A stretch of 64,000 nucleotides of DNA from Saprospiraceae bacterium (GTDB lineage: Bacteria; Bacteroidota; Bacteroidia; Chitinophagales; Saprospiraceae), in contig JARGNR010000032.1 in NCBI GenBank assembly GCA_029212405.1, forward strand, positions 1-64,000, written 5' to 3'. Positions 54,323 through 62,870 of this stretch are shown here, piece by piece. Position numbers and translations under genes: made by a program. Each line of letters begins with the position of its first letter. The stretch's first letter is position 1. The notes below the pieces were generated by a model. It made no database searches. It worked only from the letters and a program-made list of their open reading frames with translations, and had not been told where the DNA came from.

Positions 54323-54982
54323 ATGCCCACACAAACAAAAGAGAATTACTTAAAGGCGATTTATTTATTAGAGCAAAACAAGCTTAAAGTAACCATTACA
54401 GCTATTGGCAAGGAAATGGGAGTCAGCAAACCAACGGTGAACAATATGATCAAGAAATTGGATCAAAATGGCTGGATAAACTATGAAAAATATAAACCTA
54501 TACAATTAACTGATCAAGGAAAACTTACTGCCGCCCTGATCGTAAGAAAACATAGACTAACTGAAATGTTCCTCGTTAATGTTATGGGCTTTGGATGGGA
54601 AGAAGTTCATCAAATAGCGGAAGAGATGGAACATTTAAAATCAGAAGCACTTTTTGATCGTATGGATGAATTATTAGGATATCCAACAAATGATCCACAT
54701 GGTTCTCCTATCCCGGATAAAAAGGGAGAATATAATCGAAAAACATATGTAAAGTTATCTTCTATTCAACCTGGCAAAAAGGCAATATTAAAAGCTGTTG
54801 GAGATAGCTCTGTTCTATTACTGACTATGTTGAATGAAAAAGCAATCACTCTTGGGACAATATTTGAAATCCATAAAATAGAAGAGTTTGATCACTCTAT
54901 GATTGTTGATTACGAAGAAAATAAAAGCGTGATGCTGAGTCATGAAGTATGTAAACGCTTATTGGTAGATGAAGTGCGTTAA
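54323..54982 (+). CDS. DtxR/MntR-family metal-dependent transcriptional regulator
   Basis: A 219-residue regulator. The N-terminal winged helix (about 1-65) contains TKENYLKAIYLLEQNKL and the recognition helix VSKPTVNNMIKKLDQNGW; the dimerisation/metal domain has HRLTEMFLVNVMGFGWEEVH and AEEMEHLKSEAL, and a C-terminal SH3-like FeoA domain follows (KAILKAVGDSSVLL). Proteins of this kind repress metal uptake genes when iron or manganese is plentiful. Its divergent TonB receptor is the probable target. Confidence 0.92.
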   Translation: MPTQTKENYLKAIYLLEQNKLKVTITAIGKEMGVSKPTVNNMIKKLDQNGWINYEKYKPIQLTDQGKLTAALIVRKHRLTEMFLVNVMGFGWEEVHQIAEEMEHLKSEALFDRMDELLGYPTNDPHGSPIPDKKGEYNRKTYVKLSSIQPGKKAILKAVGDSSVLLLTMLNEKAITLGTIFEIHKIEEFDHSMIVDYEENKSVMLSHEVCKRLLVDEVR

Positions 54983-55082
54983 GATTGACTTGCATCTTAT
55001 TGCCTATTCAGAGCAAAAGAAATCTACACAATTTCCAGATTAAGAAGAGCAGAAATACAAAACTGAAAAGATATTTAGTTCG

Positions 55083-56486
55083 TTAACTTCTAGTGGTAGT
55101 ATCATCCATTTTGATAATCTCTTTCATTACATTTTTCAATTCCTTTGCTGGAATATCTTTGATCAAAATGTTTTTATCATTGTCTAGGATGAAAATCTTA
55201 GGAGTGGACCGAATATATACCTTATTTCTATATCGCTGATAAACATCAAATGTATTTATAAACTTGTCCATTTTCTTCTCTGGTATGGCTTCTTGGCAAG
55301 GAACGGTTTTCTTTCCTCCTTTTGTACAAATAGAAATGAGTGTAACTCCTTTGCTTTCAAATTCATCATAGAATGAAACGATTTCAGGCATTGACTTGGT
55401 ACAATGGCCACAATCGTGAGCCCAAAAAAGGACGATGGTATACGGAGATTCCACATCCCAAATTCTGACTGCTGTACTGTCCTTTTTGTACGTAGTAATA
55501 TCTGGAAACTTCTCTCCAATGAGTATGTTTCTCAGATTATCAGCCTGTTCTTTCATTTTTACCAATGTCTCTTCTGATATCCATTCTGCTTTACCTTTTG
55601 CGTAATAATTATCCACTAGATGAACATAGACCTTGTCATATCCCACTATTTTCATTTGAGCATATTGATTCAGAAAATAGGATAAATAGTATTTGTATGT
55701 ATCTGGAGAAGGTATCATTTTTTCTAAAATGAAATCAACGCTTTTAATAGTACTATCGGGATCTTTTGGAGCTATTTTATCCATGTAATACTTGATTCGA
55801 TTGTGTATATATGGAGTTCTTAAATTTACAGGATCCCCTAAGTCTATATTATCAAAATAGTGAGCTTTAATAAAATAATATTTCGCGAATTGATTGTCTT
55901 CTGTATCTTCAAATTCAGGAACTTTTACCGCTCTGCTTGAAGAAATAAATCTTGCTGTAATTGATTCAGGAAGTTCTGCAATCAGTTTAAGTTGATACGC
56001 TTCTACTTTTTCCTCAATTTCTGTTAACTTTTCTTTTGCTTCAATATCTTCTATTCCAGTCGAATCTGCTTTTATAATTCGTTGACTATATTTATCTGCT
56101 TCAGGCCGTTGCTTTCCAAGAAACGCTATATATTTCAAAAAAGCCTCATTGTCCTTACTTCCTTTAAATTTTAAGTCTGAAGATTTTTGAACATTCCAAT
56201 TTACTTCAAACTCATTGTCTATGCCATTAACAAAAAACTGAATATAATTCTTATCTGGTACCGTTAATAAAAAATACACTCCTAGCTTAAGTGTATCTTC
56301 TCCTTCCATTGAAAAACTTCCTTTCTTATCTGAAAACAACGTATCATGGACTAATTGTTTGTCGGCATAATAATGGCCTACTATCAACGTATCGTTTTCA
56401 TAATTCTTTAAATTAAAGTCTATATCATATTGGCCAAATGATGATCCGTAAAAGAATAAAAAATTCAATAGTATGAAGTATTTCAT
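55083..56486 (-). CDS. TlpA-like thioredoxin-domain protein
   Basis: A 467-residue protein with a signal peptide ending at SFGQY. The N-terminal third resembles DUF4369 (lipid-like beta domain), the middle (about 120-310) is helical, and the C-terminal thioredoxin fold has the active site CGHC (359-362) and cis-proline in STPKIF (Pro429). It is probably a periplasmic thiol-disulfide oxidoreductase. These multi-domain proteins are common in Bacteroidota, and their substrates are mostly unknown. It lies 100 bp from the DtxR-like gene, convergent. Confidence 0.85.
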   Translation of the reverse strand: MKYFILLNFLFFYGSSFGQYDIDFNLKNYENDTLIVGHYYADKQLVHDTLFSDKKGSFSMEGEDTLKLGVYFLLTVPDKNYIQFFVNGIDNEFEVNWNVQKSSDLKFKGSKDNEAFLKYIAFLGKQRPEADKYSQRIIKADSTGIEDIEAKEKLTEIEEKVEAYQLKLIAELPESITARFISSSRAVKVPEFEDTEDNQFAKYYFIKAHYFDNIDLGDPVNLRTPYIHNRIKYYMDKIAPKDPDSTIKSVDFILEKMIPSPDTYKYYLSYFLNQYAQMKIVGYDKVYVHLVDNYYAKGKAEWISEETLVKMKEQADNLRNILIGEKFPDITTYKKDSTAVRIWDVESPYTIVLFWAHDCGHCTKSMPEIVSFYDEFESKGVTLISICTKGGKKTVPCQEAIPEKKMDKFINTFDVYQRYRNKVYIRSTPKIFILDNDKNILIKDIPAKELKNVMKEIIKMDDTTTRS

Positions 56487-56581
56487 ATGTTTTGTTTAAA
56501 GTTTTGTCCAACGAAGTAACTCGCCAATTACTTAAAAAATTTGTTTATGAAAGGACTTAATATTTCTTTAACTTGATTTTG

Positions 56582-57517
56582 CTAATTTGCACGCTGTCCA
56601 GCAAGTAAATACAACACCGCCATTCTTACCGCAACACCATTTTCTACCTGATCCAATATGATAGCCTGTTTTGAATCTGCAACATCACTAGAGAGTTCTA
56701 CGCCCCTATTAATTGGCCCAGGATGCATGATGATAATTTCCTTTTTCAGACTATCAATCAATTTCTTATTAACTCCAAAGTACATGGCATATTCTCTTAA
56801 ACTAGGAATATACTTGATATCCATTCGTTCTAATTGAATTCTTAAAATATTGGCAATGTCACACCATTCAAGTGCTTTTTTGATGTCATATTCCACCTCT
56901 ACACCCAAGGTCTTTATGTGCTTAGGGATCAAAGTAGGTGGGCCACAAACTTTTACTTTTGCCCCCAATTTTATTAAACAATAAATATTACTTAAAGCTA
57001 CCCTACTATGCATAACATCTCCTACAATTACAATTTTCTTACCTCTAAGATTTCCTAATTGTTCGCGCATAGAAAATGCATCTAGTAACGCCTGAGTAGG
57101 ATGCTCATGCGTACCATCACCAGCATTTATTATATTCGCATCGATGTGTTTTGACAAATAATGGTGTGCTCCAGGTGCTGGATGTCTCATTACTACCATA
57201 TCAACTTTCATTGCTAATATGTTATTCACGGTGTCCAAAAGTGTTTCTCCTTTCTTTACAGAACTAGAAGATGCAGAGAAATTAACAACATCAGCGCTGA
57301 GTCTTTTTTCAGCCAATTCGAATGAAATTCTTGTACGAGTACTATTTTCAAAGAATAAATTAGCTATGGTTACATCTCTAAGGCTCGGCACTTTTTTAAT
57401 GGGTCGGTTGATCACTTGTTTGAAGTTATCAGCAGTATTAAATATCAGCTGAATATCTTCTTTTGTGATGTATTTGATTCCTAAAAGATGTTTGGTACTC
57501 AATGTGGAATTTGTCAT
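56582..57517 (-). CDS. pyrB: aspartate carbamoyltransferase catalytic subunit
   Basis: A 311-residue ATCase catalytic chain, which joins carbamoyl phosphate to aspartate in de novo pyrimidine synthesis. The carbamoyl-phosphate loop is NSTRTRISFE (about residue 54), followed by SSSVKKGETLLDT, the HPAPGAHHYL segment and GDGTHEHPTQALLD (about 134), and HPGPINRGVELS near the C-terminus. It begins 9 bp downstream of pyrR on the same strand. No regulatory subunit (pyrI) is present here. Confidence 0.96.
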   Translation of the reverse strand: MTNSTLSTKHLLGIKYITKEDIQLIFNTADNFKQVINRPIKKVPSLRDVTIANLFFENSTRTRISFELAEKRLSADVVNFSASSSSVKKGETLLDTVNNILAMKVDMVVMRHPAPGAHHYLSKHIDANIINAGDGTHEHPTQALLDAFSMREQLGNLRGKKIVIVGDVMHSRVALSNIYCLIKLGAKVKVCGPPTLIPKHIKTLGVEVEYDIKKALEWCDIANILRIQLERMDIKYIPSLREYAMYFGVNKKLIDSLKKEIIIMHPGPINRGVELSSDVADSKQAIILDQVENGVAVRMAVLYLLAGQRAN

Positions 57518-57526
57518 CCTCTATTC

Positions 57527-58081
57527 CTAATTATTTCGTTTTGCTGAAAAGAGTTTAATTCGATCTTGCCCATCAATATTTTCCCACTCGACTTTCACAT
57601 ATGCTTCATCTAGTGCATCGACAGTAATGCCCGTATAATCAGATTGGATAGGTAAATGTCGATTAAATCTACGATCTACTAAAGTCAACAACTCTACTTT
57701 TGCAGGTCTACCAAATCCTTGAAGCGCGGCCAAAGCAGCTTGAATTGTTCTACCTGTATATAAAACATCGTCAATTAAGATCACTCTTTTGTTTTCAATT
57801 AAAAACTTGATTTCAGTACTCGATGCTTTTAAGGGTTCTTCTCTTCTTCGAAAGTCATCTCGATAAAATGTAATATCAAGTTTTCCATACTCAAAGGTAG
57901 TTTTAGGAGAGAGCGCTTGAAGTCGGTCTATAATCCTGTCTGCTAAAAGAACTCCTCTTTCTTGCACTCCAATTATACACGTGTTTGAAAAGTCTCCATA
58001 CTCTTCAATAAGTTTATGACACAACCGTTCGATTGTGAGTTTAAACCTTTCTCTTGCCAGTATTATTCTACCTTTACTCAT
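57527..58081 (-). CDS. pyrR: PyrR, bifunctional pyrimidine regulator/uracil phosphoribosyltransferase
   Basis: A 184-residue PyrR. The PRPP-binding RVILIDDVLYTGRTIQAAL is near residue 94, and DRRFNRHLPIQSDYTG matches the PyrR C-terminal signature. In Gram-positive bacteria PyrR binds pyr-operon mRNA to control attenuation; in Bacteroidota the RNA-binding role is unproven. The -7 box ends only 9 bp upstream of the ATG, so there is no room for an attenuator in front of this operon. pyrB follows 9 bp downstream. Confidence 0.93.
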   Translation of the reverse strand: MSKGRIILARERFKLTIERLCHKLIEEYGDFSNTCIIGVQERGVLLADRIIDRLQALSPKTTFEYGKLDITFYRDDFRRREEPLKASSTEIKFLIENKRVILIDDVLYTGRTIQAALAALQGFGRPAKVELLTLVDRRFNRHLPIQSDYTGITVDALDEAYVKVEWENIDGQDRIKLFSAKRNN

Positions 58082-58090
58082 TTACGAATA

Positions 58091-58098
58091 CAAATATA
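58091..58098 (-). promoter_or_regulatory. -7 box of the pyrR-pyrB operon
   Basis: Reads TATATTTG on the minus strand, a perfect match to TAnnTTTG, so close to the ATG at 58081 that the leader would be about 5 nt. No -33 element is seen at 19-21 bp. Confidence 0.45.
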
Positions 58099-58113
58099 GT
58101 TGAATCTATCCAA

Positions 58114-59778
58114 TTATTTTTTCGGTTTCCAACTGCTTTTCAAACCAACCGTTCTATTAAATATAAGTCGATCTTCAGTACTATCCGTGTCAACACAATA
58201 ATAGCCTTTTCTTAAAAATTGAAATTGTTGGCCTTTTGTTGCAGAAACTAATGAAGGTTCCATTATCCCTTTACTGTACTGAATGGAGTCTGGATTAATA
58301 AATTCTAATAAATCTTTCCCTTCATGGCTATCTGGTGCAGGATCTGTAAATAAATGTTCTAAGTTTCTTATTTCACATTCTACTCCATGTTCTATAGAAA
58401 CCCAATGCAAGGTTCCTTTAGGCTTAACTCCTGATACATCATGGCCACTCTTACTATTTGGGTAATATGTACAATAGACTTCTTCCAACTCTCCTTCCTC
58501 ATTATTCTTAAAACCTTCACAATGCAAAATATATGCATGCTTGAGTCTAACATTTCTGCCTGGACTCAATCTGTAGAATTTCTTAGGAGCATCTTCCATA
58601 AAGTCTTTCCGCTCTATCCATATTTCTCTACTTAATGGAATTTCTCTAGTTCCAGCACTTTCATCCCCATCATTATTGTTGGCGGGAAGCATTTCTGATT
58701 CCCCTTCAGGATAATTGGTAATAATCAATTTTACTGGATCTTCTACAACCATAGCACGATTAGCAGTCTCATTTAAAATTTCTCTAACACAAGACTCCAA
58801 TAAATCAAATTCAATTAGGTTTTCTCTTTTGGTCATCCCTACTTTATCACAAAATAATCGGATTGCTTTAGCTGGATACCCTTTTCTTTTAAGAGCTCTG
58901 ACTGTTGGCATTCTTGGATCATCCCAACCTGTCACGTATCCACCACCAACTAATTTCAACATTTTTCGTTTACTCGTAATTAAGTATTCAACATTCATTC
59001 GAGAAAACTCAATCTGACGACTTGGAAAGATTTCCAAATTGTCAATAAACCAGTCATAAACAGGTCTGTGATGAATGAATTCTAATGAACACAATGAATG
59101 AGTTATATGCTCAATACTATCACTTTGGCCATGAGCAAAATCATACATTGGATATATACACCATTTATCGCCAGTTCGATAATGATGAGCGTGTTTAATT
59201 CGATACATTAATGGATCACGCATTAACATATTTGGAGAAGTCATATCAATTTTTGCTCTTAATACCATTGCACCATCTGGGTGCTTTCCTTCTTTCATCT
59301 CTTGAAAAAGTTGGAAATTTTCTTCAATGCTCCTATCTCTATATTTATTACCAGTTCCAGGTGTGGAAGGGGTGCCTTTTTGTTGAGCAATTTCTTCAGG
59401 AGTACTCGGATCCACATATGCTTTCCCATCTTTGATCATTTGTTCTGCAAATGCACATAATTGATCAAAATAATCAGAAGCGAATTTTACATCTCCATTC
59501 CATTGGAATCCCAACCATTCTATGTCCTCTTTTATAGCTTCAACAAATTCAGTGTCCTCGGTTGTAGGATTTGTATCGTCAAATCGTAAGTTACATGCTC
59601 CACCAAATTTCTCCGCTAATTCAAAATTAACACATATCGCTTTGGTATGACCAATATGTAAATATCCATTAGGTTCTGGGGGAAATCGGGTCAATACTCT
59701 CCCATTATGCTTTTCAGAAGAAATATCTTCTGTTATTATTTGTTCTATAAAATTTAAAGACTCTTTTTTATCTTCCAT
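58114..59778 (-). CDS. glnS: glutaminyl-tRNA synthetase
   Basis: A 554-residue class I GlnRS. The HIGH motif appears in FPPEPNGYLHIGHTKAI (about 30-45), the substrate pocket in LRFDDTNPTTED, the KMSKS equivalent in TSKRKMLKLV (about 275), and the anticodon-binding beta barrels occupy the C-terminal 200 residues, ending LIFNRTVGLKSSW. Length is normal. It is encoded 44 bp from argS on the same strand; the two need not be one transcript. Confidence 0.96.
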   Translation of the reverse strand: MEDKKESLNFIEQIITEDISSEKHNGRVLTRFPPEPNGYLHIGHTKAICVNFELAEKFGGACNLRFDDTNPTTEDTEFVEAIKEDIEWLGFQWNGDVKFASDYFDQLCAFAEQMIKDGKAYVDPSTPEEIAQQKGTPSTPGTGNKYRDRSIEENFQLFQEMKEGKHPDGAMVLRAKIDMTSPNMLMRDPLMYRIKHAHHYRTGDKWCIYPMYDFAHGQSDSIEHITHSLCSLEFIHHRPVYDWFIDNLEIFPSRQIEFSRMNVEYLITSKRKMLKLVGGGYVTGWDDPRMPTVRALKRKGYPAKAIRLFCDKVGMTKRENLIEFDLLESCVREILNETANRAMVVEDPVKLIITNYPEGESEMLPANNNDGDESAGTREIPLSREIWIERKDFMEDAPKKFYRLSPGRNVRLKHAYILHCEGFKNNEEGELEEVYCTYYPNSKSGHDVSGVKPKGTLHWVSIEHGVECEIRNLEHLFTDPAPDSHEGKDLLEFINPDSIQYSKGIMEPSLVSATKGQQFQFLRKGYYCVDTDSTEDRLIFNRTVGLKSSWKPKK

Positions 59779-59822
59779 TTCTTTTTGATTTCTGCTTATT
59801 TTAAAACTTCAAGCAACAAATT

Positions 59823-61667
59823 TTACATTTTTTCTGGCATCTCAATTCCAAGTAATTCCATACACCCTTGCATGACTCGAGCAACAACTTTACTCAATTC
59901 TAGTCTAAATGCTTTTGCAGGTTCTGACTCCGCATTTAGTATTCTTACCTCATGGAAAAATCTATGATACGTCTTCGCTAAGTTGTAACTGTAATTAGCA
60001 ATCGATGATGGATCCAAGTTCTCTGCTGCATCTTTGATCAAACTAGGATATTCCACGATTTCTTTCAATAATGCCATCTCAAATTCATTCGGCTTTGTAT
60101 ACGCTTCATATGATCCAACTTCGTTTTGATTATATTTTCGTAGTACTGCTTTAATCCGAACATAAGCATATTGCACATAAGGTCCAGTCTGACCTTGCAT
60201 ATCAACAGATTCTTTAGGATCAAAGATCATTCTCTTCTTGGGTTGAATCTTTATGATCATAAATTTCAGTGCAGCCAAACCAATTTTACGTAATATATCT
60301 TCCTGTTCAACCTTATCCATTTCACCAATTTCTCCTCTCTCTGCTGATGAGTTTCTCGCTTCCTCAATTACTTCTTTTACCAAATCATCCGCATCAACAA
60401 CAGTTCCTTCTCTTGATTTCATTTTACCAGTTGGAAGATCGATCATACCGTAAGACAAATGATGCATATCATCAGCATAAGGTTCACCCAGTCTTTTCAT
60501 TATTTGGAACAAAACTTTAAAGTGATAATCTTGTTCGTCTCCCACCACATAAACCATTCTGTCCACACCAAAGTCATTATTTCTCACTTGAGCAGTTCCT
60601 ATGTCTTGAGTGATATAAACAGATGTACCGTCACTTCTCAGAATTAACTTCTTATCCATACCAGCATCTTCTAAATCTATCCAAACACTCCCATCGTCCT
60701 CAGAATAAAAAGTACCGCTATTTAAGCCTTGCTCCACAATCTTTTTACCCAATAAATAGGTGTCAGATTCATAATATAACTTATCAAAACTGACTCCTAA
60801 CTTTTTATATGTCTCTTCAAATCCATCATAGACCCAGCTATTCATCATCATCCACAAGTTACGGATAGTATCATCTTTCGCTTCCCAAGATAAAAGCATA
60901 TCCTTTGCTTTATTTCCTAAGATTGAATATTGATTAAAATAGGTATTCTTGTATGCTTTGAAAAAGTTTTCTTCTGATTGATTTTCTTTATGAGAAGAAG
61001 CGTATACTTCTTTTCCTTTTTCGGAAGATTGCCATTCTGAATATTCTTCTTTCAACTTTTGATCAAATAATACGTAATATTTTCCTACAAACAGGTCTCC
61101 TTTTATATTAGTAGATTTTGGCGTATCTCCGTTTCCATACAACTGCCAGGCCAACATACTTTTACATATAGCGATACCTCTATCATTGATAATTTGGGTT
61201 TTAATAACTTCGTATCCTGCCTTTTCCAATATTTGACTGCATGACCACCCCAATAGAATGTTTCTGATATGTCCAAGATGCAATGGTTTATTCGTATTAG
61301 GAGAAGAAAACTCCACCATTACTTTTTTACCATTTTTTGGATGACTTCCAAAATCCATATTTGAGGAGATCTCTGCCAATTGTCCTTTCCAATATTCAGG
61401 AGATAGAGAAAAATTTAAAAATCCTTTAACAACATTGAAGTCGGTAATTGAATTATTATTTTCAACTACATATTTCCCCAATGTATTTCCTATTTCAACC
61501 GGATTAGATTTTAATGCTTTTACAAACGGGAAAACAACTATTGTATAATCTCCTGTAAACTCTTTCCTAGTTTGTGAAATGAGTACAGACTCCACAGGAA
61601 TTGTGTGATTGTATTCCGACAAAAGGGCATCTTTGATTCCGTTCTGTATCTCATTTAAAATTTGCAT
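59823..61667 (-). CDS. argS: arginyl-tRNA synthetase
   Basis: A 614-residue class I ArgRS. An N-terminal Add-1 tRNA-binding domain (about 1-110) precedes the catalytic core with SSPNTNKPLHLGHIRN (HIGH motif, about 125-140), and the KMSKS loop is replaced by GKMKSREGT (about residue 410), typical of this family. The C-terminal helical anticodon-binding domain ends VMQGCMELLGIEMPEKM. A good promoter lies directly upstream (TTG-N19-TATCTTTG). Confidence 0.96.
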   Translation of the reverse strand: MQILNEIQNGIKDALLSEYNHTIPVESVLISQTRKEFTGDYTIVVFPFVKALKSNPVEIGNTLGKYVVENNNSITDFNVVKGFLNFSLSPEYWKGQLAEISSNMDFGSHPKNGKKVMVEFSSPNTNKPLHLGHIRNILLGWSCSQILEKAGYEVIKTQIINDRGIAICKSMLAWQLYGNGDTPKSTNIKGDLFVGKYYVLFDQKLKEEYSEWQSSEKGKEVYASSHKENQSEENFFKAYKNTYFNQYSILGNKAKDMLLSWEAKDDTIRNLWMMMNSWVYDGFEETYKKLGVSFDKLYYESDTYLLGKKIVEQGLNSGTFYSEDDGSVWIDLEDAGMDKKLILRSDGTSVYITQDIGTAQVRNNDFGVDRMVYVVGDEQDYHFKVLFQIMKRLGEPYADDMHHLSYGMIDLPTGKMKSREGTVVDADDLVKEVIEEARNSSAERGEIGEMDKVEQEDILRKIGLAALKFMIIKIQPKKRMIFDPKESVDMQGQTGPYVQYAYVRIKAVLRKYNQNEVGSYEAYTKPNEFEMALLKEIVEYPSLIKDAAENLDPSSIANYSYNLAKTYHRFFHEVRILNAESEPAKAFRLELSKVVARVMQGCMELLGIEMPEKM

Positions 61668-61692
61668 TATTATAATTTTTGGATTTAACGTG

Positions 61693-61722
61693 CAAAGATA
61701 AGTATAAAGTTTTCATTTTCAA
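61693..61722 (-). promoter_or_regulatory. argS promoter, TTG-N19-TATCTTTG
   Basis: On the minus strand a TTG (61722-61720) is followed after 19 bp by TATCTTTG (61700-61693). The leader would be about 20 nt before the ATG at 61667. It is one of the three best promoter matches in the window. Confidence 0.75.
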
Positions 61723-61833
61723 TGCATCCAATACATTATGAAAATAATATATATGATAACAATAGATTTACTTCAAATTTACCTCATAATAATACGTGAA
61801 TTGGATTTTTGCTAAAGATTCAAATCATGCATC

Positions 61834-61959
61834 ATGACAAAAAAAATATATATCTCGATATTTCTTTTACTTTTTATATTTATGCCACTATCATTTTTGA
61901 GTGCTGTATTTTTATCTCTGAAAGGAAAATATAGTCAATGGCGATTAGTCGATAATTAA
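61834..61959 (+). CDS. possible small membrane protein (41 residues)
   Basis: A 41-codon frame: a basic start (MTKKIY), about 22 hydrophobic residues (SIFLLLFIFMPLSFLSAVFLSL), then a charged tail (KGKYSQWRLVDN). This reads as a one-segment membrane protein of the kind often missed by annotation. It fills the only plus-strand space between the divergent argS start and the convergent dapF end. An overlapping ATG at 61827 is in another frame. No matching family is recognised; a chance frame in AT-rich DNA cannot be excluded. Confidence 0.35.
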   Translation: MTKKIYISIFLLLFIFMPLSFLSAVFLSLKGKYSQWRLVDN

Positions 61960-62002
61960 GCTTCGTCATAACTATCAATGAGGAGTTTTGGTATTGTCAG
62001 AT

Positions 62003-62800
62003 TTAATTCAGATTCCAAATACCATCGTATGTCTTTACTGCAGGTCCCTGCAACCATACATCTGTGTACTTGTTTGAGTCTTCCTTTCTAAAATAAACGG
62101 ATAACTCTCCTCCTTTGGTTTGTATAATGATTGGACTACTATACTGATTGGATTTGGTTTCAAAAATAGCAATCGCTGCAGCTGTCACACCTGTACCACA
62201 TGAGTAAGTCTCGTCTTCTACTCCGCGTTCATAGGTAGCTACTTTTATTCTATTCGGCATACATTCTACAAAGTTTACATTGATTCCTTCTTCAGCATAT
62301 GATCTTGAATATCTTATTTCAGAACCTGTTTTTTTGATGTCGATAGATTCAATTAAATCAACTTTTACTACGTAATGAGGTGAGCCTGTGTCTAAAATGA
62401 ACGCTTCTCCATCCAATTCAATATTAGTAATGTCACTCATTTTCAACTTTACACCTTCATTTTCTAATACGAAAGCCTCATGTGGGCCATCGATGGCAAT
62501 AAAGCTACATGAACGTTCAATAATACCCATTGAATAAGCAAAGTGTACAATACATCGTCCACCATTTCCGCACATACTACTTTGGTGGCCGTCAGAATTA
62601 AAATAGATCATCTCAAAATCATACCCATCCTTCATTCTTAACAACATCAAACCATCAGCACCAATACCAAATCTTCTACTGCACATTCTGGCTATCAATT
62701 CATGATCTTGTTCATTAAAGTTTTCTTGTCTGTCGTCAATCAGAATGAAATCGTTTCCTGTTCCATGATATTTCGAAAAAGCTATTTTATTCATTATCAT
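62003..62800 (-). CDS. dapF: diaminopimelate epimerase
   Basis: A 265-residue PLP-independent epimerase that converts LL-DAP to meso-DAP for lysine and peptidoglycan. The two catalytic cysteines are in MCGNGGRC (about residue 76) and SCGTGVTAAA (about 215), and the substrate-binding start is KYHGTGNDFILIDD. Length is normal. ATG codons at 62800 and 62794 are both possible; the second matches the family start better. It is separated by a terminator from pruA upstream. Confidence 0.95.
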   Translation of the reverse strand: MIMNKIAFSKYHGTGNDFILIDDRQENFNEQDHELIARMCSRRFGIGADGLMLLRMKDGYDFEMIYFNSDGHQSSMCGNGGRCIVHFAYSMGIIERSCSFIAIDGPHEAFVLENEGVKLKMSDITNIELDGEAFILDTGSPHYVVKVDLIESIDIKKTGSEIRYSRSYAEEGINVNFVECMPNRIKVATYERGVEDETYSCGTGVTAAAIAIFETKSNQYSSPIIIQTKGGELSVYFRKEDSNKYTDVWLQGPAVKTYDGIWNLN

Positions 62801-62804
62801 AAAA

Positions 62805-62838
62805 ATTAAAAAAGAAGTCAGGATATACCCAACTTCTT
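62805..62838 (-). terminator. rho-independent terminator behind pruA
   Basis: Arms AAGAAGT (62812-62818) and ACTTCTT (62832-62838), with an internal GG/CC pair, are followed on the minus strand by a long T-rich tract. It separates pruA from dapF. Confidence 0.55.
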
Positions 62839-62870
62839 ATCGTTATTCAAATTTTATCTTGCATGTCTAA

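Noticed and set aside
58082-58113. A PyrR-controlled attenuator in front of pyrR-pyrB
   Set aside because: Only 32 bp separate pyrR from glnS and the -7 box lies 9 bp from the ATG, so no antiterminator hairpin fits.
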